Positions 1 through 6,087 of a DNA stretch of 7,593 bases are shown piece after piece; positions within the stretch are counted from its first letter, which is position 1, and every line of letters begins with the position of its first letter. Origin of the DNA: Allobaculum sp. (GTDB taxonomy: Bacteria > Bacillota_I > Bacilli_A > Erysipelotrichales > Erysipelotrichaceae). A program made the translations under genes and the position numbers. The notes under the pieces were generated by a model. The model saw nothing but the letters and a program-made list of their open reading frames with translations, did no database searches and had not been told where the DNA came from. The stretch is taken from contig JAAVAY010000123.1 of assembly GCA_014803815.1 (NCBI GenBank), positions 1 through 7,593 of the forward strand, given 5' to 3'.

Positions 1-1
1 A

Positions 2-1069
2 AATCTAGCTGATCAATCAATTAATGCTTTGCAAGAACGCTTTAATGAACTCGAGTCTTCTTTAAGTCATCTTCAAAAAATTCAAAAGAAACAAATCCAT
101 GAGATGCGTCGAAACTTAGATGAAATCGGAGAAACTACTCAAAAAAATCGAGATCAAGATTTATCTAATGTGGTGATCGTGTTAAAAGCGAGCTTAGAAA
201 ATCCCAATCCCATCGAATTTCAAACCTCTTTGGAAGCTCGGACGACGCTTTTATATACCTCATTAGAAGCCTCCAAGTCTGATATCAAACACGTTGATGA
301 AATGGAACGTCAAATCGTTTTCCGGCTAGGAGAATTCCTTTTCGAAATTGAAAACCAGATGGGAAAAATTGATGCCCGAACCACAATTCCTTTGCGGAAT
401 CATTCGCGAAAAATGCTCGATATTAAGCTTTCCGAATGGAATGAAGCTCTTTATCTAGAAAAAGTGAGAGCCTATGTTCACGATTTAATTGCCGAAATTA
501 AGCGCTTTTCTCAACAAGAAGATGCTATCGAGCGCGTCTTAAATAAGAGCTTTCAACTCTCCGCCTTTTACAATGCGATTATTGGATTACGAACACCTAA
601 AATTTATATTTTTAAAATCGAAGAGTTCCAAGAAATCCGCATTCCTTGGGAAAGGGCTGGAAAAACTTCAGGAGCTGAATCGTTTTTAGCAGCTTTTACC
701 ATCGTTTCCGCCTTGCTTTCCTACCAACGCTATGATGAACTCGATCTTTTATCGAGAAAAGACCGTCATAGTGTCCTCATCATGGATAATCCCTTTGCGA
801 AGGTGCATTCATCTCATATCATTGAACCGCTTTGGGAGATGTGCAAAGCGCAAAATATCCAACTTATCGCTTTTTCAGCGGTGGAAAATGCAGCCATCCT
901 CGAAGCCTTTAATGTGATTTATGCTTTGCGCTTAGTCCCGCGTATTGACATGAAAAATCACTTGTTAGTTACTCCCATTAAAAATAATGAAGATCGTGAA
1001 CTCGAATCCCGTTCTTTCCACTTAAAAGTAGAGTCGGATGACGAATCCGACGAGGAAGAAGAAAAGTAA
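2..1069 (+). CDS. SMC/ABC-like coiled-coil ATPase, C-terminal fragment (possible Wadjet JetC-like)
   Basis: The reading frame is open to the left edge, so this is the last 355 residues of a larger protein and the true start is outside the window. Residues 1-55 are charged and heptad-like, the descending arm of a coiled coil. The end resembles the C-terminal half of an SMC-type ATP-binding head: a signature-like segment TSGAESF at 222-228 (canonical LSGGE), a hydrophobic strand VLIMDNPF at 258-265 in the Walker B/D-loop position, and then LIAFS at 288-292 like the switch region. The Walker A half would lie upstream. The pattern SG.E ... hhhDNPF ... QLI.hS matches my recollection of JetC-like ATPases of Wadjet plasmid-defence systems, but no JetA, JetB or JetD is visible here and the downstream side is closed by a terminator. 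The tail is very acidic (ESDDESDEEEEK). SMC-like ATPase is fairly sure; JetC is tentative. Confidence 0.8.
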   Translation, partial: NLADQSINALQERFNELESSLSHLQKIQKKQIHEMRRNLDEIGETTQKNRDQDLSNVVIVLKASLENPNPIEFQTSLEARTTLLYTSLEASKSDIKHVDEMERQIVFRLGEFLFEIENQMGKIDARTTIPLRNHSRKMLDIKLSEWNEALYLEKVRAYVHDLIAEIKRFSQQEDAIERVLNKSFQLSAFYNAIIGLRTPKIYIFKIEEFQEIRIPWERAGKTSGAESFLAAFTIVSALLSYQRYDELDLLSRKDRHSVLIMDNPFAKVHSSHIIEPLWEMCKAQNIQLIAFSAVENAAILEAFNVIYALRLVPRIDMKNHLLVTPIKNNEDRELESRSFHLKVESDDESDEEEEK

Positions 1070-1087
1070 AATCTTCCAAATAACCTG

Positions 1088-1122
1088 AAAAAGAAGGACT
1101 TGCGGTATAAGTCCTTCTTTTT
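1088..1122 (+). terminator. Intrinsic terminator of the SMC-like ATPase gene
   Basis: A perfect 14-bp stem (1088-1101 paired with 1109-1122) encloses a 7-nt loop. Its right arm ends in a run of five T. It starts 18 nt after the stop codon. The A-run at the foot of the left arm means it could also work on the - strand as a second stop for the PTS operon. Confidence 0.85.
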
Positions 1123-1126
1123 CTAT

Positions 1127-1153
1127 GAAAAAACGGACGAAAGATTCGTCCGT
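1127..1153 (-). terminator. Intrinsic terminator of the PTS operon
   Basis: Read on the - strand, a perfect 9-bp stem (ACGGACGAA / TTCGTCCGT, 1153-1145 with 1141-1133) with a 3-nt loop is followed directly by six T (1132-1127). It begins 5 nt after the stop codon of the small membrane protein gene, so it closes the transcript. Confidence 0.9.
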
Positions 1154-1158
1154 CATTC

Positions 1159-1431
1159 TTAATTCGCATCGAGAAGTTGAACCAATTTCTTTAAGTTATC
1201 CTGTCCCCTCTTTAAAGCTAGACCGATGACGAGTGTTGTAGCAATGGAAAGAGTGAGGGCAATCACAGCGATCCAAAAAAGAATCGCATTTTGTTTTCCA
1301 AATACAGTGACACTGAATAAGAGAGAAGAGATGAAAAGCGCAAGATTGAGCCATCGCTTCAAGTTTTGAAAGAGGTGCGTTTGAAGAACGATTTGTTGTT
1401 TCACCTCGTCCTTGCTTAAATTAGGCATCAT
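1159..1431 (-). CDS. Small two-helix membrane protein, last gene of the PTS operon
   Basis: I do not recognise the family. The 90-residue product has a polar N-terminal stretch (1-25), two hydrophobic segments (about 28-45 and 49-73) joined by a very short turn (GKQN), and a basic polar tail (ALKRGQDNLKKLVQ), so both ends should be cytoplasmic in a helical hairpin. No cysteine, metal motif or signal peptidase site is seen. It starts 32 nt after the IID stop, has its own AGGAGG, and is followed at once by the operon terminator, so it is co-transcribed with the PTS. The annotated start is the first of two adjacent ATG codons; the second, at 1428, has better spacing (8 nt rather than 5). By position it could be an accessory or modulator of the permease, but nothing in the sequence shows this. 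Confidence 0.75.
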   Translation of the reverse strand: MMPNLSKDEVKQQIVLQTHLFQNLKRWLNLALFISSLLFSVTVFGKQNAILFWIAVIALTLSIATTLVIGLALKRGQDNLKKLVQLLDAN

Positions 1432-1436
1432 TGATT

Positions 1437-1442
1437 CCTCCT
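1437..1442 (-). promoter_or_regulatory. Ribosome binding site of the small membrane protein gene
   Basis: AGGAGG on the - strand lies 5 nt before the ATG at 1431 and 8 nt before the ATG at 1428. The second spacing is nearer the optimum, so the true protein may be one Met shorter (89 residues). Confidence 0.75.
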
Positions 1443-1463
1443 ATCGTGCGTAAAAAGCGAAAA

Positions 1464-2303
1464 TTAATACGTTAATCCTGGATTGAAGAAGCCAATGAGT
1501 ACACCTAAGAAGGCAATGACTACAAGAAGAAGCATGACTTTCAAAGGAGACATTTTCTTTTTCGCCATGAGCCACCAGCAAAGAATGATGAAAGCCGCGG
1601 TCAAGAAACCAGGATATACACCATTTAAGGTGTCTTGTAATACCAGGAATGGTTCATCGGCTCCATTTGCTGTCATGGTGAAGGCAGTAGTAACACTAAC
1701 CCAAGAAGCAGCAACAGCACCAATAACAATTCCACCAAGCATTGTAATGCTTTCGCGAAGCGCTTCGCCTTGAGGACCAACTAAGAAATCAACAGCTTTA
1801 CCGCCCATTTCATAGCCTTTGACGAAGAGCATTTTCATTCCAAAATAAGCAATTAAGTTCCAAGCAATAATGTAGAAGATCGCACCGAGTGGCGAACCAC
1901 CCGTGGACATTCCCATGGCAATACCAAGTAAAATTGGAATCAAAGTACCAACGACTAAGGAGTCGCCAATACCAGCGATTGGACCCATCAAACCAGCACG
2001 AAGACCATTGATGGTTTCGTCGTCAACATCTTCTTGTCCATTTGCGCGAGCTTCTTCCAAACCTGCAGTCATACCGACAATGACTGTACCAAGCTGTGGT
2101 TCTGTATTGAAGAAGCTGCGATATGTGTTCATGCTTCTCGCTTGTGCTTCTGGATCATCTGGATATAAATCGCGGATGATTGGTAACATGGAAACCATGT
2201 AACCAAAAGTTTGCATGTGTTCTTGAGAGAAGCAGGTTAAGTTTCCATAGTACCAGTTTAGAAAGGCCTTATTAATGGCCTTTTTGGAGATTTTCTTTTC
2301 CAT
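1464..2303 (-). CDS. PTS mannose/fructose/sorbose family transporter subunit IID
   Basis: This 279-residue membrane subunit of an EII-Man type permease works with IIC to move the sugar across the membrane while IIB phosphorylates it. The family is clear from the N-terminal amphipathic region (FLNWYYGNLTCFSQEHMQ, 14-31, and FFNTEP at 64-69), the hallmark MGPIAGIGDSL at 106-116, membrane segments near 117-131, 139-160, 186-206, 231-246 and 254-272, and the C-terminal end GFFNPGLTY. Length is usual for IID. The start codon overlaps the IIC stop by one base (TAATG), a sign of translational coupling and 1:1 output. Substrate cannot be deduced; mannose, glucose, fructose, sorbose and amino-sugar systems share this fold. 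The E. coli counterpart is ManZ. Confidence 0.96.
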   Translation of the reverse strand: MEKKISKKAINKAFLNWYYGNLTCFSQEHMQTFGYMVSMLPIIRDLYPDDPEAQARSMNTYRSFFNTEPQLGTVIVGMTAGLEEARANGQEDVDDETINGLRAGLMGPIAGIGDSLVVGTLIPILLGIAMGMSTGGSPLGAIFYIIAWNLIAYFGMKMLFVKGYEMGGKAVDFLVGPQGEALRESITMLGGIVIGAVAASWVSVTTAFTMTANGADEPFLVLQDTLNGVYPGFLTAAFIILCWWLMAKKKMSPLKVMLLLVVIAFLGVLIGFFNPGLTY

Positions 2304-3151
2304 TAGATGTCTTCCTCCTCTTCCTCTTCAACAACAGCGGTTAAAGCAGCAATTGGCTTGGAGATTTGAAGCATCTTAATGCGATAGTTAATAAATGCAA
2401 ACATCGCCGCGATGATCGTTGCCGATACCAAGTTAATGCCAAGAGAAGCTGCAAGGGTAAAACCAAAGAAGAATGGAATGAAGTCGATTGGTTTGGAAAC
2501 GATTTGTTTCAACAAAATCGCAATACCGACACAAGGAAGTAAGGAACCAACTGTAAAGAGGGTCTTCATGGCTAAGCCATCCATTGGTAAATAGTTTTTA
2601 ATCAAATCTACCATTGGAGCTCCCATCTTAACCATGATCATGGTTGGTAAGAAGGAAAAGAGGATGTGGGATACCCATGGATAAACCATATCCACTAAGT
2701 AGAGCTTGTCATAATCGCCTTTTTCAACAGCGCTCCAACCCATATGTTGCCAAACAAGGTTCATTGTAGCCGTTCCATAAAAGAGAACGGTACCTAAAGT
2801 ACCAACCATGGTACCAAAGGAAGTGGCTAAAGCTTGACCATCAGGAGAATCAGCCGATAAGCCATAGGATTTTAAAGCAATCATTGCTAAGGGAATACCG
2901 ATGTAGGAAACTGCACGAACGTCAGCTGAAACGGTTCCACCTGGAGTAACCAAGGCAATGTATACAATCTGCATGGCTACACCAACCAAAATACCGGATT
3001 GAATATCACCAAGAACGATACCGCAAATCAAACCACCCACTAAAGGACGGCCAAGAGTATAGTTACCAAAACTAGTACCACCAAGACCAGGCATACTCGC
3101 TAAGCAAGCAAATAAACCAAGGATAGCAGCCTGTAACCAACTGATTTCCAT
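2303..3151 (-). CDS. PTS mannose/fructose/sorbose family transporter subunit IIC
   Basis: This 282-residue polytopic membrane protein is the sugar-conducting subunit of the EII-Man complex. Family marks are the N-terminal helix (residues 5-20), the conserved GRPLVGGLICGIVLGD at 34-49, the segment GILVGVAMQIVYIALVTPGG around 53-72 followed by SADV, and further hydrophobic segments near 112-126, 160-174, 198-216 and 226-256. The protein ends in an unusual acidic run, VVEEEEEEDI, which is expected in the cytoplasm if it follows the last helix. It lies 106 nt after IIB, with a strong hairpin in the gap, and overlaps IID by one base. The ribosome binding site is GAGGAAA, 10 nt before the ATG at 3151. 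The E. coli counterpart is ManY. Substrate is not deducible. Confidence 0.96.
   Translation of the reverse strand: MEISWLQAAILGLFACLASMPGLGGTSFGNYTLGRPLVGGLICGIVLGDIQSGILVGVAMQIVYIALVTPGGTVSADVRAVSYIGIPLAMIALKSYGLSADSPDGQALATSFGTMVGTLGTVLFYGTATMNLVWQHMGWSAVEKGDYDKLYLVDMVYPWVSHILFSFLPTMIMVKMGAPMVDLIKNYLPMDGLAMKTLFTVGSLLPCVGIAILLKQIVSKPIDFIPFFFGFTLAASLGINLVSATIIAAMFAFINYRIKMLQISKPIAALTAVVEEEEEEDI
2314..2319 (-). promoter_or_regulatory. IID ribosome binding site inside the IIC acidic tail
   Basis: AGGAGG on the - strand is 10 nt before the IID ATG. It sits in the codons GAA GAG GAA GAG GAG GAA that encode the six glutamates at the IIC C-terminus, so the coding tail and the ribosome binding site are the same bases. 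Confidence 0.7.
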
Positions 3152-3169
3152 AAGTTGTTTTCCTCTTTT

Positions 3170-3190
3170 CTTTTATTTGTGAAATAAAAG
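3170..3190 (-). other. A+T-rich hairpin before IIC
   Basis: A perfect 9-bp stem (CTTTTATTT / AAATAAAAG) with a 3-nt loop lies just upstream of the IIC ribosome binding site. Its 3188-3190 arm end is shared with the extended form of the larger hairpin next to it, so the two cannot both be fully formed. Confidence 0.55.
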
Positions 3191-3233
3191 CAAGAGTCTT
3201 GAAGCTAGATCTAACCTCTTCAAGACTCTGCTT
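3188..3233 (-). promoter_or_regulatory. Intercistronic stem-loop between IIB and IIC (possible attenuator or processing site)
   Basis: A perfect 12-bp stem (3193-3204 with 3218-3229) carries a 13-nt loop. It can be extended by about four more pairs across a single bulged A at 3192. On the - strand the stem is followed by TGCTTTTATTT, a broken T-run, so it looks like a leaky terminator. It starts about 25 nt after the IIB stop. Likely roles are partial termination, mRNA end protection, or a processing site that makes IIA/IIB output exceed IIC/IID; which one cannot be told. Confidence 0.65.
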
Positions 3234-3257
3234 GGAAGGGGCTTAGAAGATTAGATC

Positions 3258-3749
3258 CTAGTAACCGAAACGTCCTTTAAAGTCGCCCCAGTTTCCGATG
3301 GATACATCAGGAAGCAATGCAAATTTTACGTTGTACCCAGCTTTGTTGATTTTTTCAAGGGCATCTGCTTCTTCTTGGGTGATGGATTGATTGTTTCCAA
3401 GTTTCACCGCATTGGGTCTGTCGTTGCAAGGACCAATGATGAGAGTGTTCACACCTGGTTTGAAATCAGATTCCACTAAAATCTTTTCCATATCGACAGG
3501 GTTTTTCGTGATGACAAAGTAGCGTGTGTCAGAATTCAACACTTTGGGAGCCTTTTTAATAAATTCATCCACAGTCCAAACAAACGTTTTCTTTCCAGAA
3601 GCTGCTTTGTAAGCGTTTTTCAAAACAGGGTTCGTGGCTGCTTTATCGTTGACAGCAATAATACCATCACAAGGGTATTCTTTAGCCCAGCGAGTGCAAG
3701 TTTGACCATGAATCATACGGTCATCTACGCGTAAAAATGAAACACTCAT
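3258..3749 (-). CDS. PTS mannose/fructose/sorbose family transporter subunit IIB
   Basis: This 163-residue cytoplasmic subunit takes the phosphoryl group from IIA and hands it to the incoming sugar. The N-terminal motif FLRVDDRMIHGQ carries the active-site histidine, His14, which is the standard place in this family (DDRhIHGQ). Other family features are the GIIAVND strand at 29-35, NTLIIGPC at 101-108 and the length of about 160 residues of a stand-alone IIB. The ATG at 3749 has AGGAGG 5 nt upstream. IIA is a separate gene here, unlike E. coli ManX where IIA and IIB are fused. The gene is isolated by long structured gaps on both sides (258 nt from IIA, 106 nt to IIC), which is unusual for this kind of operon. 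Confidence 0.96.
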   Translation of the reverse strand: MSVSFLRVDDRMIHGQTCTRWAKEYPCDGIIAVNDKAATNPVLKNAYKAASGKKTFVWTVDEFIKKAPKVLNSDTRYFVITKNPVDMEKILVESDFKPGVNTLIIGPCNDRPNAVKLGNNQSITQEEADALEKINKAGYNVKFALLPDVSIGNWGDFKGRFGY

Positions 3750-3763
3750 AATTTCCTCCTGTT

Positions 3764-3793
3764 AAAAGCCACTGCTAGCCATACAGTGCTTTT
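3764..3793 (-). promoter_or_regulatory. Terminator-like stem-loop just upstream of IIB
   Basis: The arms AAAAGCCACTG (3764-3774) and CAGTGCTTTT (3784-3793) pair with one bulged base around a 9-nt loop. On the - strand the stem is followed by only four T in its own arm and runs to within a few bases of the IIB AGGAGG, so it could limit transcription or block the ribosome site. On the + strand it ends in six T and would be the better terminator. Confidence 0.5.
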
Positions 3794-3947
3794 TTCTTCA
3801 AATTCTTTTTGCGTTCAAAGTTCAATTTCTTTTGAATCCCTTTATAAGGATTCTCTTTTTAGCTCTAAATTGTGTGATATAACGAAATATAAATGGGGTG
3901 AGAGTTTAGATCAGTCTTTAGGGGAATATCTTTTGAATTGCTCAGAA

Positions 3948-3993
3948 GAATATGGCCTGCCATGGTAGGTAGGATGAGCAACAGACCATATCC
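3948..3993 (-). other. Long stem-loop downstream of IIA
   Basis: On the - strand, ATATGGTCTG (3991-3982) pairs with CAGGCCATAT (3959-3950) with one G-U pair, and the stem extends by about two pairs outward. The loop is 22 nt and holds CCATGG. There is no T-run after it, so it is not a normal terminator. It begins 15 nt after the IIA stop codon. Confidence 0.5.
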
Positions 3994-4007
3994 CTGTTAT
4001 GTCGTTT

Positions 4008-4439
4008 TTAAACCTCGTCTTCATCGTCCTCGTCGTCAGCGACAATTACGAATTCTTTTAATGCATCCTTGGCTTCTGCCTGCACAGCATCTTTTAAAGA
4101 CTCCAAATCGAGGACATCTTTCATCAAAAGTGCTGTTAAGCCCAGGGGTAAATTCATGCCGCCTACGACACGGGTTTGGTTCGTTAAGCCTTTTTCGTTA
4201 ATGACATTACAAGCTGTAGTCAATGGTGATCCACCAATTAAATCGCCAAGCAATAAGATTTCGTCATCTTCTTGAATAGGAGAGATGACTTCTGCAAATT
4301 TCTCAGCAAATTCATCTGCGCTCTTGCCATCTTCAAGCCCACAGGAAAGTAAGTCATTTCTTTTACCTGCGAGCATGCCAAGCGCGTTGGCTAAGCCATC
4401 GGCGAATTGCCCATGGCTTACTAAAACAACATATTTCAT
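4008..4439 (-). CDS. PTS mannose/fructose/sorbose family transporter subunit IIA
   Basis: This 143-residue cytoplasmic protein accepts the phosphoryl group from HPr and passes it to IIB. The active-site histidine is His9 in VVLVSHGQFADGL. The second hallmark, LLLGDLIGGSP at 62-72, places Asp66 beside the active site, and GGMNLP at 93-98 is also typical. The frame is open further upstream to an ATG at 4559, but the family always starts just before the VSHG strand and the ATG at 4439 has AAGGGAG 8 nt upstream, so I place the start there. The tail is strongly acidic (ADDEDDEDEV), beyond the usual fold. It is the first gene of the PTS operon, preceded by a candidate promoter and by the terminator of the sugar-binding protein gene. 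Confidence 0.95.
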   Translation of the reverse strand: MKYVVLVSHGQFADGLANALGMLAGKRNDLLSCGLEDGKSADEFAEKFAEVISPIQEDDEILLLGDLIGGSPLTTACNVINEKGLTNQTRVVGGMNLPLGLTALLMKDVLDLESLKDAVQAEAKDALKEFVIVADDEDDEDEV

Positions 4440-4498
4440 GTTTTCTTCTCCCTTCTTGCACCCATATTTTCCGAAATTTCCCTTATGATATGAATTTG

Positions 4499-4559
4499 CA
4501 TTTGTCATAACCCATATTGTGAGAATGCATAATTTAATATGACATTTGTCAGTTGCCAA
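4499..4559 (-). promoter_or_regulatory. Candidate promoter and operator of the PTS operon
   Basis: On the - strand a -35-like TTGGCA (4559-4554) and a -10-like TAAATT (4536-4531) are 17 nt apart. The spacer contains the dyad TGACAAATGTCA (4551-4540), and its TGACAAATG half recurs at 4507-4499, 44 bp away. This looks like a pair of regulator half-sites. The -10 match is only fair. I see no -24/-12 (sigma-54) pattern, which many mannose-PTS operons of Firmicutes use, and no clear CcpA cre site. Confidence 0.35.
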
Positions 4560-4658
4560 AATAAATATGTGTTATTTTTAATCTTGATTTTTTAGCCGCT
4601 AATCATCTTATATTTGATTGAAAAGAATAAAAATATTCTGACATATAAGAACTAGAAC

Positions 4659-4689
4659 AAAAAAAGGCCCTAGAATGATTTCTAGGTCC
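4659..4689 (-). terminator. Intrinsic terminator of the sugar-binding protein gene
   Basis: On the - strand GGACCTAGAA (4689-4680) pairs with TTCTAGGGCC (4675-4666) with one mismatch around a 4-nt loop, followed by seven T (4665-4659). It starts 9 nt after the stop codon, and it separates this transcript from the PTS operon. Confidence 0.88.
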
Positions 4690-4698
4690 CTGATTTGT

Positions 4699-6087
4699 TT
4701 ACTCACGCAAGAAGAGATCGAGCTGATGTTGCAATTTCAATAAATCCAAATCTAAGTCAGTGGAAGAGGTCAGAATTTGATCAATACCCGTTTCAAGTAA
4801 GGTCATAGCTTCTTCATATTTTCTAAATCGATTTTTAGATCGGGAGTGAGTAATGGCCCAATCCAAAAATTCCAATGAAAAAGTTGTCTCATCCCTTGAA
4901 AATCCTAGGCTTAACTCTAAATTATTGAGGGCTGAGATGCTTCCTGTATATTCGGCAATCATTTGTTGAGTTGTTTCATCAGCTACAAACATTCTTAATA
5001 AATCCCAGGCCTCATGAGCGTGATGTGTCGTAGACGAAATTCCCATCATTAATGTATCCAAGCAAGCCGATACTCCATTAGCCTTTTGAGCTGGCATAGG
5101 CAACATGGTCCATTCAAAGGTAGAGTATCTTCGAACCTTCCAAGGATAGGGGCGATAGGTTTTATATTCAGCTAAACTCATTGGAGCAAAAACTGTGCGG
5201 CCTGAATCAAAGCCTTGATTTAGATAAGTAGCATTTTGGTTTTGATCATATTCTTCCAATTTTTGCATAAACTGAATGGCTGTTTTGACTTGATCGTCAT
5301 TTACCTGCGCACTTCGACCTGATTCGTCAAACAATTCTAAGCCAAACGCTTCCACCGCATCTTTCCATGTATAATCCACAAAGCCAAAGAGATCATTTTG
5401 TCCATCTTGATCGGTATCTTGAGTCATTTTTTCACAAATATTTAAAAACTCCTCTAAAGTCCAATTTTGACTGGGTAAGGGAATATTTTCTTGAGCAAGA
5501 AGAGTGGTATTCACAAACATCAACTTTAAATTACACTGATAGGGCATGGCATACAGCTGATTATGGTAAATTCCTTCTTCTAAGGCTGGTTCATAGTATT
5601 GATTCAAACTTACAGCTGGTTCTTGGCTCACCAATTTGTCTAAGTCTAATAAAGCCCCAAGACTCGCAAGCATATTAAAATCTTGATCCAACACCATAAA
5701 TACATCAGGTTGTTCACCACGCACTATTTGGTCAGAAAGCCATTGTGAGTAGTCATCTTTTACAATTCCACTAATGTATTCCACTTTCACATAAGGATGA
5801 CTTTTTTCAAATCTTTCGATTAATTTATCTACCACTTGATAGGTTTCAGCTTCTGGAACTCCCCAATTGCTTGTAGAAAAAAGTCCAAGATGCAAAGTAA
5901 AGGGGATCGGCAATCGAGGAGCTAAAAATGACACGAGAAGGCTTCCTACCATTAAAATCGCTATAATTCCAATCCAGTGATGATGGGAGCTAAATTGCCC
6001 AATTTTTCCTAAAGCTAAGGAGACTTTAGAACAGAATTGGATGACTCGATTTTTAAACGAATTTTTTAATTCCTGAATATCCTTCAT
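4699..6087 (-). CDS. Membrane-anchored extracellular sugar-binding protein (family 1 solute-binding protein)
   Basis: The 462-residue product has the fold pattern of ABC-type family 1 sugar-binding proteins (MalE/UgpB type). Marks are AETYQVVDKLIERFEKSHPYVKVEYISG (80-107), PDVFMVLD (127-134), LYAMPYQCNLKLMFVNTTLL (178-197), the calcium-loop-like DTDQDGQNDLFGF (224-236), and ACLDTLMMGIS with HEAWDLLRMFV (341-368). Instead of a lipobox it has a basic cytoplasmic N-terminus of about 36 residues and one membrane helix at about 38-56, so it should be tethered outside the membrane. No permease or ATPase genes accompany it. It lies between a two-component system and a PTS operon, which suggests a sensor accessory role rather than transport; this is inference. 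The ATG at 6087 lacks a good ribosome site (nearest GGGGA is 16 nt away), but the frame has a stop just upstream and the next Met is inside the helix, so this start is the best choice. Confidence 0.85.
   Translation of the reverse strand: MKDIQELKNSFKNRVIQFCSKVSLALGKIGQFSSHHHWIGIIAILMVGSLLVSFLAPRLPIPFTLHLGLFSTSNWGVPEAETYQVVDKLIERFEKSHPYVKVEYISGIVKDDYSQWLSDQIVRGEQPDVFMVLDQDFNMLASLGALLDLDKLVSQEPAVSLNQYYEPALEEGIYHNQLYAMPYQCNLKLMFVNTTLLAQENIPLPSQNWTLEEFLNICEKMTQDTDQDGQNDLFGFVDYTWKDAVEAFGLELFDESGRSAQVNDDQVKTAIQFMQKLEEYDQNQNATYLNQGFDSGRTVFAPMSLAEYKTYRPYPWKVRRYSTFEWTMLPMPAQKANGVSACLDTLMMGISSTTHHAHEAWDLLRMFVADETTQQMIAEYTGSISALNNLELSLGFSRDETTFSLEFLDWAITHSRSKNRFRKYEEAMTLLETGIDQILTSSTDLDLDLLKLQHQLDLFLRE

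Larger units (their letters stand above)
3750..4007 (-). other. Structured 258-nt spacer between IIA and IIB
   Basis: No convincing gene is seen on either strand. The - strand RNA contains a long stem near its start (see 3948-3993), a middle part (about 3800-3945) with no clear pairing that I can see, and a terminator-like stem at 3764-3793. It matches no riboswitch class that I recognise. Confidence 0.5.

Noticed and set aside
3890..3930. GGGGTGAGAG stretch on the + strand suggesting a TPP riboswitch
   Set aside because: It lacks the rest of the conserved core and is on the strand opposite to the genes.
3786..3968. Open frame of 60 codons on the + strand in the IIA-IIB spacer
   Set aside because: It begins with GTG, has no ribosome binding site, starts inside a hairpin arm and resembles no protein I know. 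The bases are better explained as operon spacer.
4440..4559. N-terminal extension of IIA to an ATG at 4559
   Set aside because: The extra 40 residues have no family support, while the ATG at 4439 has a ribosome site and puts the active-site histidine at the usual residue 9.
4440..4698. Sigma-54 (-24/-12) promoter or CcpA cre site before the PTS operon
   Set aside because: The TGGCA at about 4558 has no partner GC at the required spacing, and no sequence fits the cre consensus well.
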